DNA of 26,694 nucleotides, taken from Trichothermofontia sp964536415 (lineage in GTDB: Bacteria > Cyanobacteriota > Cyanobacteriia > B231). The notes beneath the pieces were generated by a model that saw nothing but the letters and a program-made list of their open reading frames with translations, was not told the DNA's origin and made no database searches. How positions within the stretch are numbered: the first letter of the stretch is position 1; each line of letters opens with the position of its first letter. Position numbers and translations under genes: made by a program. Positions 7,469 to 16,035 of this stretch are shown here, piece by piece. The stretch lies in NCBI GenBank assembly GCA_964536415.1, contig CAZHXN010000059.1, positions 1-26,694 of the forward strand. Direction: 5' to 3'.

Positions 7469-7602
7469 AATACAATTTTTGACTCCCCTCTCCCGCTCTG
7501 GGAGAGTCGCGAATTTCGAGTGAAATTCGCATGACAAGACAAATACAATTTTTGACTCCCCTCTCCCGCTCTGGGAGAGGGGTGGGGGGTGAGGGTGCTG
7601 TT
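7469..7602. repeat. Paired 38-bp direct repeats with palindromic cores
   Basis: A 38-bp unit occurs at 7469-7506 and again at 7542-7579. Each holds the CTCCC...GGGAG inverted motif. Between them, GCGAATTTC (7509-7517) pairs with GAAATTCGC (7522-7530), a 9-bp perfect stem. The second copy continues into a G-rich GGTGGGGGGTGAGGG tail like the tail seen at 1776-1787. This occupies the gap between the broken restriction-type gene and the 3' end of ileS. The remaining 7603-7909 shows nothing I can identify. Confidence 0.8.
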
Positions 7603-7909
7603 TCAGCCTAAATTGCAATGACTATAGTTCTTTAATTTGTAGCTTTTTGTACTGTTACACCAAAATCTCAGGAGAGCCGAAGAATAAAGAATATTACTAG
7701 AACTCAACCATTGGATTGGTCCTCCTAGACATCTGAAGGGCAAGGTTTTTTATCAGAGATAGCAGCCATTGAGCCAAGTCCATTGTTTGGTTGCTGCTCA
7801 ACGATTGAATCAGATGCAGCAACAGGCTATAGGCAGATCAGAGGTTGGGTCAAATGCAGTGCCATCAAACCAACCCCTTCCTGGTGTGGAATTTCGTAGC
7901 CTCACCCCC

Positions 7910-10798
7910 TTAAAACTCTCCCGCCAATGCCGGAATACATCGCTCACACAGCAACGGATGGGCCGCCGATCTCCCCACTTGGGTCGAATAATTCCAGCAA
8001 CGATCGCACTTTTCTCCATCCGCCTTCACCACCGCAATCCCCGCCATATCGGAGGCGAGACGATAGGGTTCCGCCTCGATCGCCGCGACTGAAGCCACGA
8101 ATTCCACTTGAGACACAATCAGCAAATAACGCAAGGCATCTACTCGATTTCCGGCCAAACTGTCTGCTGGGTTAAACGCTTGCAACTGCTGCCGTAGGGA
8201 CTCGTCGGGAACATAGAGCAACACCTTGGCCTCCAGGGACGACCCGATCGCCTTCTCACTCCGGGCCAGTTCCAGCACCTTATTCACATCGGTGCGAATC
8301 TGCCGCAATTGCTGCCAGGTGGCGGCTAAATCCGGTTGTTGCCAACTGGAATCAATGGTGAGCCAGCCGGATTCAAAGACCGATCGCACCCCGGTTTCAT
8401 AGGGCAACGCCTGCCAGATATCCTCGGCCATGTGGCAGAGGACAGGCGCGATCGCCTTAGCGAGATTTTCCAACGCGATCGCCAGCACCGTTGGGCAACT
8501 GCGACGACGAGGACTGTTGGCAGCACTGATATAAAGCCGATCCTTGGCAATATCCAGATAGAAATTGGACAGGTCAATCACACAGAAATTCTGGATTGTC
8601 TGGAAGAAGCGGAAAAATTGAAAACTGTCAAACGCTGCCGTCACATCGCTAAACACTTCCGTCATCCGATGCAACATATAGCGATCGAGTTCGGGTAAAT
8701 GGTCATAGGCAACGGCATCAGTTGCGGGATTAAAATCATGCAAATTCCCCAACAGAAATCGGGCCGTATTGCGAATTTTGCGATAGACATCCGCTAACTG
8801 CTTTAGGATAGTCTTGCCAATCAGAACATCCGCTGAATAATCTACGGAAGAGACCCACAAGCGCAAGACATCGGCTCCATAGGGCGGATCTTGCTTTTGA
8901 TTTTTGCCGCCTTCGATAATCACCCGGGGATCGATGATATTGCCCAGGGATTTACTCATCTTGCGCCCCTGTTCATCCAGGGCAAATCCGTGAGTCAACA
9001 CCGTTTTATAGGGCGCATGACCATTCACGGCCACACTGGTCAGCAAGCTCGACTGGAACCAACCCCGGTGTTGATCCGAGCCTTCCAGGTACAGATCCAC
9101 CGGATAGGTTAACTCCGGACGCTGTTGGGCCACTGCTGCCCAGGAGGAGCCGGAATCAAACCAGACATCCATCGTATCGGTGCCCTTGCGGTAACGGCGG
9201 CCATTGCTGCGATAGGGTTCCGGCAAGAGATCTGCTACGGGCAACTCCCACCAGGCATCGGACCCGCGTTCGGCAATGATGGCCCGGACATGGGCGATCG
9301 TCTCCTGGTTTAACAATGGCTCGTTCGTTTCTTCGTCGTAGAACACGGGAATCGGCACACCCCAACTGCGCTGACGGGAAATACACCAGTCCGATCGTTC
9401 GGCCACCATCGGCGTAATCCGGTTTTCCCCTTGGGCCGGAATCCACTGCACCTGGGCGATCGCGTCCAACGCCGCCTGCCGGAAGCCCGCCACCGAGGCA
9501 AACCATTGCTCCGTCGCCCGGAAGATGGTTGGTTTTTTCGTCCGCCAATCGTAGGGATACTTATGAACGTAGGGTTCCTGTTTCAAAAGCGATCCGGCCT
9601 GCTCAAGGGCCGCAATCACAGCGGGATTGGCATCTTTGAGCACATTCAACCCCGCAAAAGGACCCGCTTCCTCGGTAAAGTTCCCAGCTTCATCGACGGG
9701 ACAGAGGACAGCAAGGCCATAGCGCTTGCCCACCTCAAAGTCTTCCTGACCATGCCCTGGGGCGGTGTGGACGAGGCCAGTCCCGGATTCGGTGGTGATG
9801 TAGTCGCCGCCAATCAGGATGGGGCTTTCGCGATCGAACAAGGGATGACGATAGGTACAATGCTCCAAATCTTTGCCCGCGATCGTCGTCTGTACCGTCA
9901 AATCCACCCCCAAGGTTGCGGCCAGACGTTCCACCAATTCCGCTGCTACCAGCAGGTACTTAAAAGCCGGATTGTCTCCCCCCACGGCCACCACGGCATA
10001 GGTCAACGCCGGGTTCACCGCCACCGCCAGGTTACCGGGGATGGTCCAAGGCGTCGTGGTCCAGATGCCCACTCCCAAATCAGGCAGAAACGATTGCAGC
10101 GCTTGGGCGGACTCCGCCAAGCTCACCATTGGGAAGGCGGCGTAGATGCTGGGGGAAGTATGACCTTCGGGATATTCAAGTTCAGCTTCCGCAAGGGCAG
10201 TGCGGGAACTGGGACTCCAATGGACAGGGCGCAGGCCGCGATAGATGTAGCCCTTAAGGACCATTTGGCCAAAGACATCGATTTGGGCGGCTTCGTAGTC
10301 GGGGGTCAGAGTTAAATAGGGATGATCCCAGTCACCCCAGATGCCATAGCGCTTGAAGCCCTGACGTTGTAACTCTACCTGCTCTAGGGCGTAGGTTTTA
10401 GCCCGTTGCCGCAGGCTCAGGGGGGTAGACTGTTGACGCTCGGTGCCAGTCATTGCCTGGAGGACTTTGAGTTCGATCGGTAACCCATGACAGTCCCAAC
10501 CGGGGACATAGCGCACCTTGCGGCCCCGGAGCAGTTGGTACTTATTAATGATGTCCTTGAGGATTTTATTCAGGGCGTGGCCCATGTGGAGTGTCCCGTT
10601 GGCGTAGGGGGGGCCATCGTGGAGGACAAAAATCTCGCCCGGATTGTGCTGTGACAGGTGCTCGTAAATTTGGTTCTCCGCCCAGAACTGCTGCAACTCT
10701 GGCTCCCGCTTGACGGCATTGGCCCGCATGTCAAAGGCGGTCTGGGGGAGGTTAACGGTGTCTTTATAGCTTCCGGGTTCGGTCACAGGTGCGGCCAC
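7910..10798 (-). CDS. ileS: Isoleucyl-tRNA synthetase
   Basis: Class I aminoacyl-tRNA synthetase that charges tRNA-Ile in the cytosol. The length of 962 aa is normal for the bacterial enzyme. HMGH (71-74) is the HIGH signature, KMSKS lies at 613-617, and LEGSDQHRGWFQSSL is the conserved IleRS core. The C-terminal zinc finger is complete: CDRC at 931-934 and CERC at 951-954. The start is either GTG at 10798 (MAAPVTEPGSYKDTV) or GTG at 10786 (MTEPGSYKDTV). The shorter form looks more like cyanobacterial relatives. This housekeeping gene lies between the cas operon and cas3, so those two blocks are not one operon. Confidence 0.98.
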   Translation of the reverse strand: MAAPVTEPGSYKDTVNLPQTAFDMRANAVKREPELQQFWAENQIYEHLSQHNPGEIFVLHDGPPYANGTLHMGHALNKILKDIINKYQLLRGRKVRYVPGWDCHGLPIELKVLQAMTGTERQQSTPLSLRQRAKTYALEQVELQRQGFKRYGIWGDWDHPYLTLTPDYEAAQIDVFGQMVLKGYIYRGLRPVHWSPSSRTALAEAELEYPEGHTSPSIYAAFPMVSLAESAQALQSFLPDLGVGIWTTTPWTIPGNLAVAVNPALTYAVVAVGGDNPAFKYLLVAAELVERLAATLGVDLTVQTTIAGKDLEHCTYRHPLFDRESPILIGGDYITTESGTGLVHTAPGHGQEDFEVGKRYGLAVLCPVDEAGNFTEEAGPFAGLNVLKDANPAVIAALEQAGSLLKQEPYVHKYPYDWRTKKPTIFRATEQWFASVAGFRQAALDAIAQVQWIPAQGENRITPMVAERSDWCISRQRSWGVPIPVFYDEETNEPLLNQETIAHVRAIIAERGSDAWWELPVADLLPEPYRSNGRRYRKGTDTMDVWFDSGSSWAAVAQQRPELTYPVDLYLEGSDQHRGWFQSSLLTSVAVNGHAPYKTVLTHGFALDEQGRKMSKSLGNIIDPRVIIEGGKNQKQDPPYGADVLRLWVSSVDYSADVLIGKTILKQLADVYRKIRNTARFLLGNLHDFNPATDAVAYDHLPELDRYMLHRMTEVFSDVTAAFDSFQFFRFFQTIQNFCVIDLSNFYLDIAKDRLYISAANSPRRRSCPTVLAIALENLAKAIAPVLCHMAEDIWQALPYETGVRSVFESGWLTIDSSWQQPDLAATWQQLRQIRTDVNKVLELARSEKAIGSSLEAKVLLYVPDESLRQQLQAFNPADSLAGNRVDALRYLLIVSQVEFVASVAAIEAEPYRLASDMAGIAVVKADGEKCDRCWNYSTQVGRSAAHPLLCERCIPALAGEF

Positions 10799-10838
10799 AG
10801 TTCGTTACGCTTCCAATTCAGAGGGGCAAGTTGTGATC

Positions 10839-10868
10839 ATTATCAATCAGAACCCTGCCCAGCTTCAA
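10839..10868 (-). promoter_or_regulatory. ileS: Possible ileS promoter
   Basis: On the minus strand TTGAAG (10868-10863), an 18-bp spacer and GATAAT (10844-10839) give a plausible sigma70 promoter 40-50 bp upstream of the ileS start. The -35 match is weak. Confidence 0.4.
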
Positions 10869-10929
10869 CTTTCTTTAAAAATTACGGTCAAGGAGCGACC
10901 CTGTCCGATCTCAGAGTTACACACAAGAC

Positions 10930-10957
10930 TTGACACACATACAAAAGATGCTACTAT
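10930..10957 (+). promoter_or_regulatory. Strong promoter reading rightward with no adjacent gene
   Basis: TTGACA (10930-10935), a 16-bp spacer and TACTAT (10952-10957). The predicted start near 10964 falls at the foot of the hairpin at 10968-11017. No ORF follows for about 300 bp. Confidence 0.6.
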
Positions 10958-10963
10958 TAAAGA

Positions 10964-11021
10964 CGGTAACTAGGCTTTTGCATCTGCTTTGGGAGTAGAT
11001 AAGCAGTAAGCCTAGTTTTCA
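10964..11021 (+). ncRNA. Candidate small RNA or self-terminating hairpin transcript
   Basis: AACTAGGCTT (10968-10977) pairs perfectly with AAGCCTAGTT (11008-11017), and CTGCTT (10984-10989) pairs with AAGCAG (11001-11006). TTC then ATTT follow the stem. Together with the promoter just upstream this predicts a transcript of about 55 nt, nearly all hairpin. I do not recognise it as a known RNA family. It could instead be a terminator or attenuator. The rest of 11022-11277 holds only a small GGAGAGT/ACTCTCC hairpin (11142-11165). Confidence 0.4.
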
Positions 11022-11292
11022 TTTAATGAGTGGCCTATTAAGGTCGTATTTAGACAGCGATCGCACCATAGCTAAGCAGCTTCAAGCAGTTAGGGTGGAG
11101 ATTCGAGTGAACTTGGCTCTAAGTTGATTTTTGCAGTTCCAGGAGAGTAGACTTCTGAACTCTCCGTGGTGGTTATAGCCTAGAGGACGTTGAGATTCGA
11201 TTCGGTAGCCCGTGGCAATCTCATCGGGGGGCATACGACACCTTGCGACCTCAGATAAGTTTTTTCCATATTCTTAATTAGTTTGTAATCAG

Positions 11293-11640
11293 TTGAGGAG
11301 TGATTTACAAACTGACTATCAGGTTATTGAAATTACAGAAGAGATTATTAGTTTCGGTATGTCGCTAGCTGAGACACCAGGCTTACATGGTTATGATGCT
11401 GTTCAGTTAGCAGCAGGGTGTGTGATCAATGAGCTTTGTGTTGCTAATGGGTTACTATCGATCATTTTTGTCCCCGCTGATGAAGAATTAAACCTAGCCG
11501 CTGTTAAGGAGGGACTATTGATTGAGAATCGCAACCACCATCCGTATAGCACAGTACACCTAAAATTGCGATCGGGTTGGGACAAGGGGCAGACCACCAA
11601 GCTCCTTGAAAGCGAACTTGTCCGGCGCGGTAGATCCTGA
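11293..11640 (+). pseudogene. Truncated PIN-domain (VapC-like) toxin remnant
   Basis: The frame encodes the C-terminal half of a PIN ribonuclease of the VapC type. SDLQTDYQVIEITEEI, then LHGYDAVQLAAG with the conserved acidic residue, then FVPADEELNLAAVKEGLLIENRNHHP match the usual end of these toxins. The N-terminal part with the first catalytic Asp (the usual xVDTSALV start) is absent. Upstream the frame closes at a TAA at 11275-11277. The available start is a TTG at 11293. About 30 extra residues follow the usual PIN end. No antitoxin gene is visible nearby. It ends 35 bp before cas3. It is probably an inactive relic. Confidence 0.7.
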
Positions 11641-11675
11641 CAGCGAACCGTCAACTAAGTACCAGTCATTTCTCC

Positions 11676-14420
11676 ATGATGCAAGCACTAGAGACCTATT
11701 TTCAGCAGTTAACAACCTTCCAACCGCAGCCCTTTCAGCAACAGACGATCGCGGCGCTCCTTCAGGGGCAAGATATTTTACTACGAGCACCCACAGGTTC
11801 CGGGAAAACCGAAGCTGCGATCGCGCCTTTTCTTTTGGCCCAAGCGATGGGCGTTGATTTTCCTAAACAGTTGATTTATGTGGTCCCCCTACGGACTCTG
11901 GCCAATAGTTTGCGGCAGCGGGCCGAGCAGTTGGTGACGCGATGGCAGGTTCACTTTCCAGGAGCGCGACCATTGGTCGTGACCTTACAAACCGGCGAGA
12001 ATCCCGAAGATCCCCGTTTTGAGGGCGATATTGTCTTTTGCACGATCGATCAACTATTGAGTAGTTTTTTGCAAGTTCCTTACTCCTTAGGGCGTGGATC
12101 AGCTAATGTGAATGCGGGGGTAGCATTTGCCTCTTATCTCGTCTTTGACGAGATTCATTTATTAGATCCTAAGCGATCCTTGACAACACTTTTGGAAGTC
12201 TTGAGACGCATAAAAGGGCTAGCACGATTTTTATTAATGACAGCAACATTAACAGATGAACTAGCCAAGCATATAGATGCCCACTGGGAACAGTTAATTA
12301 CGATTTCTGAAGATGAACTGGTGTCCTTGGAACAGGGACGGCATCGAATATTTCGGGCAAGCTCAGAGCCGCTCTCGGCGCAGCGAGTCTGGGACGACAT
12401 TATGGCTCGCGATCGCCAACGAGTACTAGTAATTTGTAACACAGTTATGCAAGCACAGGGATTGTATCAGGATCTACGGGAGATCGATCAAGAGCAATGC
12501 TTAAAGCTAACGCTGCTGCATTCCCGCTTTTTACCCGAAGATCGTGCTGCAAAAGAACAGTATTTACAAATCACATTTGGCCAAGGTTGGGAGTCTGATG
12601 GTCAGTGCCACGTTTTGATTGCCACTCAGGTGGTGGAGGCGGGCTTAAATATTACCAGTGAGGTTTTGCATACACAGTTATGTCCTATGAATGCGTTATT
12701 GCAACGGGCAGGACGGTGTGCGCGGTTTGCTCAGGAGTGTGGAGAGGTGTATGTATATCGATCGCTAGCAGTCAGTCAAATTGTAGCTGTATTTGCTGAG
12801 GGTGAATATGAAGCAGAAAAGTCAGAATTATTGCAGGAAGATGAACCCCAAGTCCATCGTTTTCTACCTTATCGTAAAGAACTGTGTGAGGCCACGTGGC
12901 AGGTTCTACAAACGTATGGAGATTTGGGGCTAACTGAACAGTCCGTTGGGTATGCAGTGGAACTAGCCTGGGTTAACCAGGTACATACCCAGGAAGATAT
13001 AGAAAATCAGCAGCGTCGGCTTAATGATCAAGCAGAGTTTTATAGAAAATTCGAGGCCGCTTTTTTCCGAGGGGAAGCTTCCGCACGATCGGACTTGATT
13101 CGAGATATTGATAGTCGCAATATCTATATTGCTGATTCAGGGAGTAGTATTTTTGATGGCGCGGCTGACGTAGAGATCGATCCGCAAAAGCTGATGGCCT
13201 TTTCGTTACCACTATCGGTTTTATGTACACTGTTCAATAAAATGACAGAAGTTCAGTATGGGGTCAATCGTATTTTTCAATCGATTCAAATTCCTAAGCA
13301 GCGAGCAGAGACCTATAGCCAACCAGTTTGTGCCTCGATTACTACTTTATCGCAGCTTAAAGCCAGTTATCGAGTTCTGGTCAATCCTTGTTATGCCCAT
13401 TATGATGTAGAGATTGGTTTAATTCTCAATGTCGAAAGTTTAGGTGAGTTTCGATCGCCGCCACGGGTAACGACAGCTAACCGCAGTGAGTACACCTATC
13501 ACATGGATACCTATGTGGGACATCTGGGCTGTATGTGGCGGTGTTGGCGCGAGGCGGTTCGGTTGCCCTCCCCTATTAGTCAAGCAGAGGAGCGCATTTA
13601 TAGCAGCGTGCGATCGACATTATTATCGACTGGAGGCAAACTTATTAAGCAGCAAATTTTCCCAGAGGCCCCGATCGATGCAACAGAAGCGTTATTTGAG
13701 ATCTTAGTCTTTTTCGCGATCTTGACCCATGATTTGGGTAAGTTGCAGGACTCCTGGCAAAAAGCGATGCGAGGATGGCAAGCGATCGCCCATGAGCGCT
13801 TTGGCGGACGTGATCCTAAAACCTATCTTTTGGCCCACACGGACTATAACCCAGAAGATGCTAAGCAAAAGCAAGCCTTGAAAGCCTATGAGAAACAACA
13901 TCGGCGACCCAATCATGCCCTAGAAAGTGCGTTTTTAGCCTGGGAGTTACTCGATCAATCCTTAGCACCGTTATTAGAAGCACAGTTTCAGGCCAATGAT
14001 GACCAAATCAACGCTTTCATGGGGGTTGTATTGTTGGCGATCGGGCGGCATCATTCAGCATGGGCCGAAGGCTGGGGAACCAATGACGTAGCAAAGATCC
14101 GACAGATAGTACTGCATCCAAGAGCCGCAACAGCAATTGAGCAGAGTTGGCGTAATTTAGCTCGATTTCTACCTGAAACTTTCCAGCCTAAACCGGTCAC
14201 CCTTCTGCAAGCAACGTACCCCGTAGAGGAAATGAACTTAAGCAGTTATTTCACGCCCAGTGAAGAAGCCTACCAACACCTCTACCTATTAGTTGTACGG
14301 GCTTTGCGGTTATGTGATCAGCGATCGGTTTTGAGGTCAATCAGGCGAGCAAATTGCCCAGTGAGTAATCGCCCTTCCGCCTCTGGCCCCCGCATGGCCA
14401 ATGCGAAGCGTTCCGTCTGA
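11676..14420 (+). CDS. cas3: CRISPR-associated helicase-nuclease Cas3 (helicase then C-terminal HD)
   Basis: Cas3 is recruited by the type I effector complex to unwind and degrade target DNA. The N-terminal two-thirds is a superfamily 2 helicase: APTGSGKT (38-45), DEIH (158-161), MTATL, ATQVVEAGLN and LLQRAGRCAR. The C-terminal part is an HD nuclease: THDLGKLQ with His685-Asp686, then RPNHALES with His747, then GRHHSAW with His792-His793. Most Cas3 proteins have HD first; helicase followed by HD is a minority order known from subtype I-G. The gene lies about 5.2 kb from the cas operon, across ileS, and lacks its G/T codon bias. ATG at 11676 or 11679. The last 30 residues after LRLCDQRS are antisense to a convergent ORF and look unlike Cas3. 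Confidence 0.93.
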   Translation: MMQALETYFQQLTTFQPQPFQQQTIAALLQGQDILLRAPTGSGKTEAAIAPFLLAQAMGVDFPKQLIYVVPLRTLANSLRQRAEQLVTRWQVHFPGARPLVVTLQTGENPEDPRFEGDIVFCTIDQLLSSFLQVPYSLGRGSANVNAGVAFASYLVFDEIHLLDPKRSLTTLLEVLRRIKGLARFLLMTATLTDELAKHIDAHWEQLITISEDELVSLEQGRHRIFRASSEPLSAQRVWDDIMARDRQRVLVICNTVMQAQGLYQDLREIDQEQCLKLTLLHSRFLPEDRAAKEQYLQITFGQGWESDGQCHVLIATQVVEAGLNITSEVLHTQLCPMNALLQRAGRCARFAQECGEVYVYRSLAVSQIVAVFAEGEYEAEKSELLQEDEPQVHRFLPYRKELCEATWQVLQTYGDLGLTEQSVGYAVELAWVNQVHTQEDIENQQRRLNDQAEFYRKFEAAFFRGEASARSDLIRDIDSRNIYIADSGSSIFDGAADVEIDPQKLMAFSLPLSVLCTLFNKMTEVQYGVNRIFQSIQIPKQRAETYSQPVCASITTLSQLKASYRVLVNPCYAHYDVEIGLILNVESLGEFRSPPRVTTANRSEYTYHMDTYVGHLGCMWRCWREAVRLPSPISQAEERIYSSVRSTLLSTGGKLIKQQIFPEAPIDATEALFEILVFFAILTHDLGKLQDSWQKAMRGWQAIAHERFGGRDPKTYLLAHTDYNPEDAKQKQALKAYEKQHRRPNHALESAFLAWELLDQSLAPLLEAQFQANDDQINAFMGVVLLAIGRHHSAWAEGWGTNDVAKIRQIVLHPRAATAIEQSWRNLARFLPETFQPKPVTLLQATYPVEEMNLSSYFTPSEEAYQHLYLLVVRALRLCDQRSVLRSIRRANCPVSNRPSASGPRMANAKRSV

Positions 14421-14611
14421 CTTGATAAGAATGCCTCTAATGTTTGCCAACCCACGGAGAGCGCACCCTGCACCCATTGGCTTATGTGAGCATTGCGTTC
14501 CGAACTACCCGGTGGATGGGCACAGGCTTGCTCCACCAAACGTTGCAGCCTTTGCCGGAGCCTTGTGGATACCCTATCCTGATTGCTGATCATCGGCACA
14601 CCTAGGGACAT
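14318..14611 (-). CDS. Short hypothetical protein with an HPPGS motif, overlapping the cas3 end
   Basis: A 97-aa frame convergent with cas3 and overlapping it by 103 bp. Residues 17-45 (RLRQRLQRLVEQACAHPPGS and the following SERNAHISQ) resemble the N-terminal segment of some cyanobacterial sigma-factor-like proteins, which begin with a similar LV.EAC.HPPGS..R motif. No sigma region 2 or 4 follows, so it could be a truncated relic. The protein-like composition and that motif make it more credible than the antisense tail of cas3. I cannot assign a function. Confidence 0.4.
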   Translation of the reverse strand: MSLGVPMISNQDRVSTRLRQRLQRLVEQACAHPPGSSERNAHISQWVQGALSVGWQTLEAFLSSQTERFALAMRGPEAEGRLLTGQFARLIDLKTDR

Positions 14612-14702
14612 CGCTCTATCTTGATTCTTCCCAGTTTACCCAAAAAGATCCCAGATACCTACCTATCAACCATCCTTCAGGGAATGATGCAAAGGCTCTC
14701 CT

Positions 14703-14743
14703 GAGTTTATGGTGGGGGCGCTAAGCGCCCCCACCATAAACTC
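14703..14743. repeat. Perfect 41-nt palindrome (20-bp stem)
   Basis: Left arm 14703-14722 and right arm 14724-14743 are exact reverse complements around a single A. The centre holds GGGGGCGCT/AGCGCCCCC. It lies in the 14612-14953 spacer between the convergent ORF and the next gene. It would form a very stable hairpin. It could be a bidirectional terminator or a short mobile palindrome. I see nothing else in that spacer. Confidence 0.85.
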
Positions 14744-14953
14744 AACGTTTCGGCTCTTTGAGGTGTAGTTATCTATACGGTTTACTCCATCAACTCAGAA
14801 GAGCCTATGCAAATGGGTGCAAAAATAGTAAAAATTTGATCCCACACGATCGCAATCCTCCGAGGGCACCGGCCCCTTAAGAACGAAGGTACGCTTAGCG
14901 CATAATTAGGGAGTAGGCAGTCAGAAATTGGTTCGCCGCTGTTGAGGATAGCC

Positions 14954-15265
14954 ATGCAAGTAACTACGTATTATGTGCTGCGATCGCGGCGGGATGGTCG
15001 CTATTTAGTCGCAACGATGCCCAATCCAGAGAATATGGAAGACTCAACACCCACGACCCGCTCTGCCTTTTTGTTGCTCTTTCAGGAGCAAGCGGAAGCC
15101 CTGAGTTACCTCAACGCCCATGCCCCAGACCTGTCCCCCCAATTTGGCATCGAAGGGATTTCCCAGCCCCAAGTTAAATCCGTCCTCGATCGCATGGGCT
15201 TTAGTGGTGTGGGCCTCGTGCGCGATCCCCTAATCCCCCAGGTAGAATTCATGGCAATTGCGTAA
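14954..15265 (+). CDS. Conserved hypothetical protein, about 103 aa
   Basis: A small soluble protein with no membrane segment, beginning MQVTTYYVLRSRRDGRYLV. The ATG at 14954 is preferred to an upstream in-frame TTG (14942) because GAGG at 14944-14947 is correctly spaced before it. The C-terminal half has an amphipathic, strand-turn-strand look (FGIEGISQPQVKSVLDRMGFSGVGLV). I recognise it only as the kind of short conserved protein common in cyanobacteria and cannot give a function. It stands alone between two intergenic stretches. Confidence 0.7.
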   Translation: MQVTTYYVLRSRRDGRYLVATMPNPENMEDSTPTTRSAFLLLFQEQAEALSYLNAHAPDLSPQFGIEGISQPQVKSVLDRMGFSGVGLVRDPLIPQVEFMAIA

Positions 15266-15496
15266 CGTCTCCGCAAGAGAATTGCGTCACGTTTCCAGCG
15301 GCAAAGTCGGTCAATCCATACCGGTCAATCTCTAAAATTTCCCTCGCTCCCACCATTGCACAATCGCCCTGAACCGGGCAGAATCTAAAGAACTTTGTTC
15401 CTTACACTCAAGACGCCGATGTCTGCTGATTTGTCCCTGTCTGCTGCCGAAACCGTTATCTAGACCGTAAACCCAGACCGTTAACCATGCCGTTTC

Positions 15497-15977
15497 TTAG
15501 GAAACCTTGACTAGAACTGTATTACCCTCCATTTTGGCGGTATAGGTCGTTAAGGGCTTGTCTGCCGGTCCCTTGGCAACCGTACCATCAGGACGAAATT
15601 GCGAATCATGGCAGGGACAGATGAAGCGGGACTGGCCGCCGTTCCAGCGAATGGTGCAGCTCCGATGGGTACAAACCGCGCTCACCGCAATGAGATTAGC
15701 GGGATTAGCCGGATCACGGGTCACTGCGATCGGTTGGGGTTTGAAGTCCTTGTCAACNNNNNNNNNNTGCTTGATTGAGTTGGGTCACCGTCCCGATCGC
15801 GACGAATCCATCTGATCGCGGTGTGGATGCCAGATGATCCCTTGGCCCCGTTGGTTGGGTGCTGCGGGAGGCTGGTGTTGTGGCTTGACTCGGCGCGAGA
15901 GACGCGGCAAGTGCCACGGGTAGGGAACTGGCCAGCGTCCCTAAACCCACCCAAGCCATAAATTCACGTCGTTTCAT
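15497..15977 (-). CDS. Small Rieske [2Fe-2S] protein with signal peptide (interrupted by assembly gap)
   Basis: Two halves of one gene lie either side of a 10-N gap. The N-terminal part starts MKRREFMAWVGLGTLASS, an export signal with the RR pair of a Tat-type leader, and ends FVAIGTVTQLNQA. The C-terminal part has CTHRSC and CPCHDSQF, the Cys-His/Cys-His ligands of a Rieske cluster, followed by GTVAKGPADKPL, and ends in VLVKVS. It is probably an exported single-domain electron carrier of about 155-160 aa. It is not the cytochrome b6f PetC, which is longer and has a transmembrane anchor of a different kind. The two halves are out of frame across the placeholder, so the gap size is wrong. Confidence 0.85.
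15758..15767. other. Assembly gap (10 N)
   Basis: Run of N inside the Rieske gene. True length is unknown because the flanking frames do not match across it. Confidence 0.99.
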
Positions 15978-16035
15978 TGAACCCTCCTGGGGAACAGAAC
16001 ACCTGAATCGGCTGATGCAGCCGCTGATAGGGCCA

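Noticed and set aside
7469..7579. CRISPR array
   Set aside because: Only two units, with a palindromic intervening sequence, and related copies lie elsewhere between genes; this fits an intergenic repeat.
9431..10315. Plus-strand 294-aa ORF
   Set aside because: Lies wholly antisense to ileS, with no family resemblance; a shadow of that gene.
1..14420. CRISPR-associated transposon
   Set aside because: cas1, cas4 and cas3 are present and no tnsA, tnsB, tnsC or tniQ genes or transposon ends are seen.
15558..15815. ORFs reading through the N gaps on the plus strand
   Set aside because: Antisense to the Rieske gene; the gap only joins them artificially.
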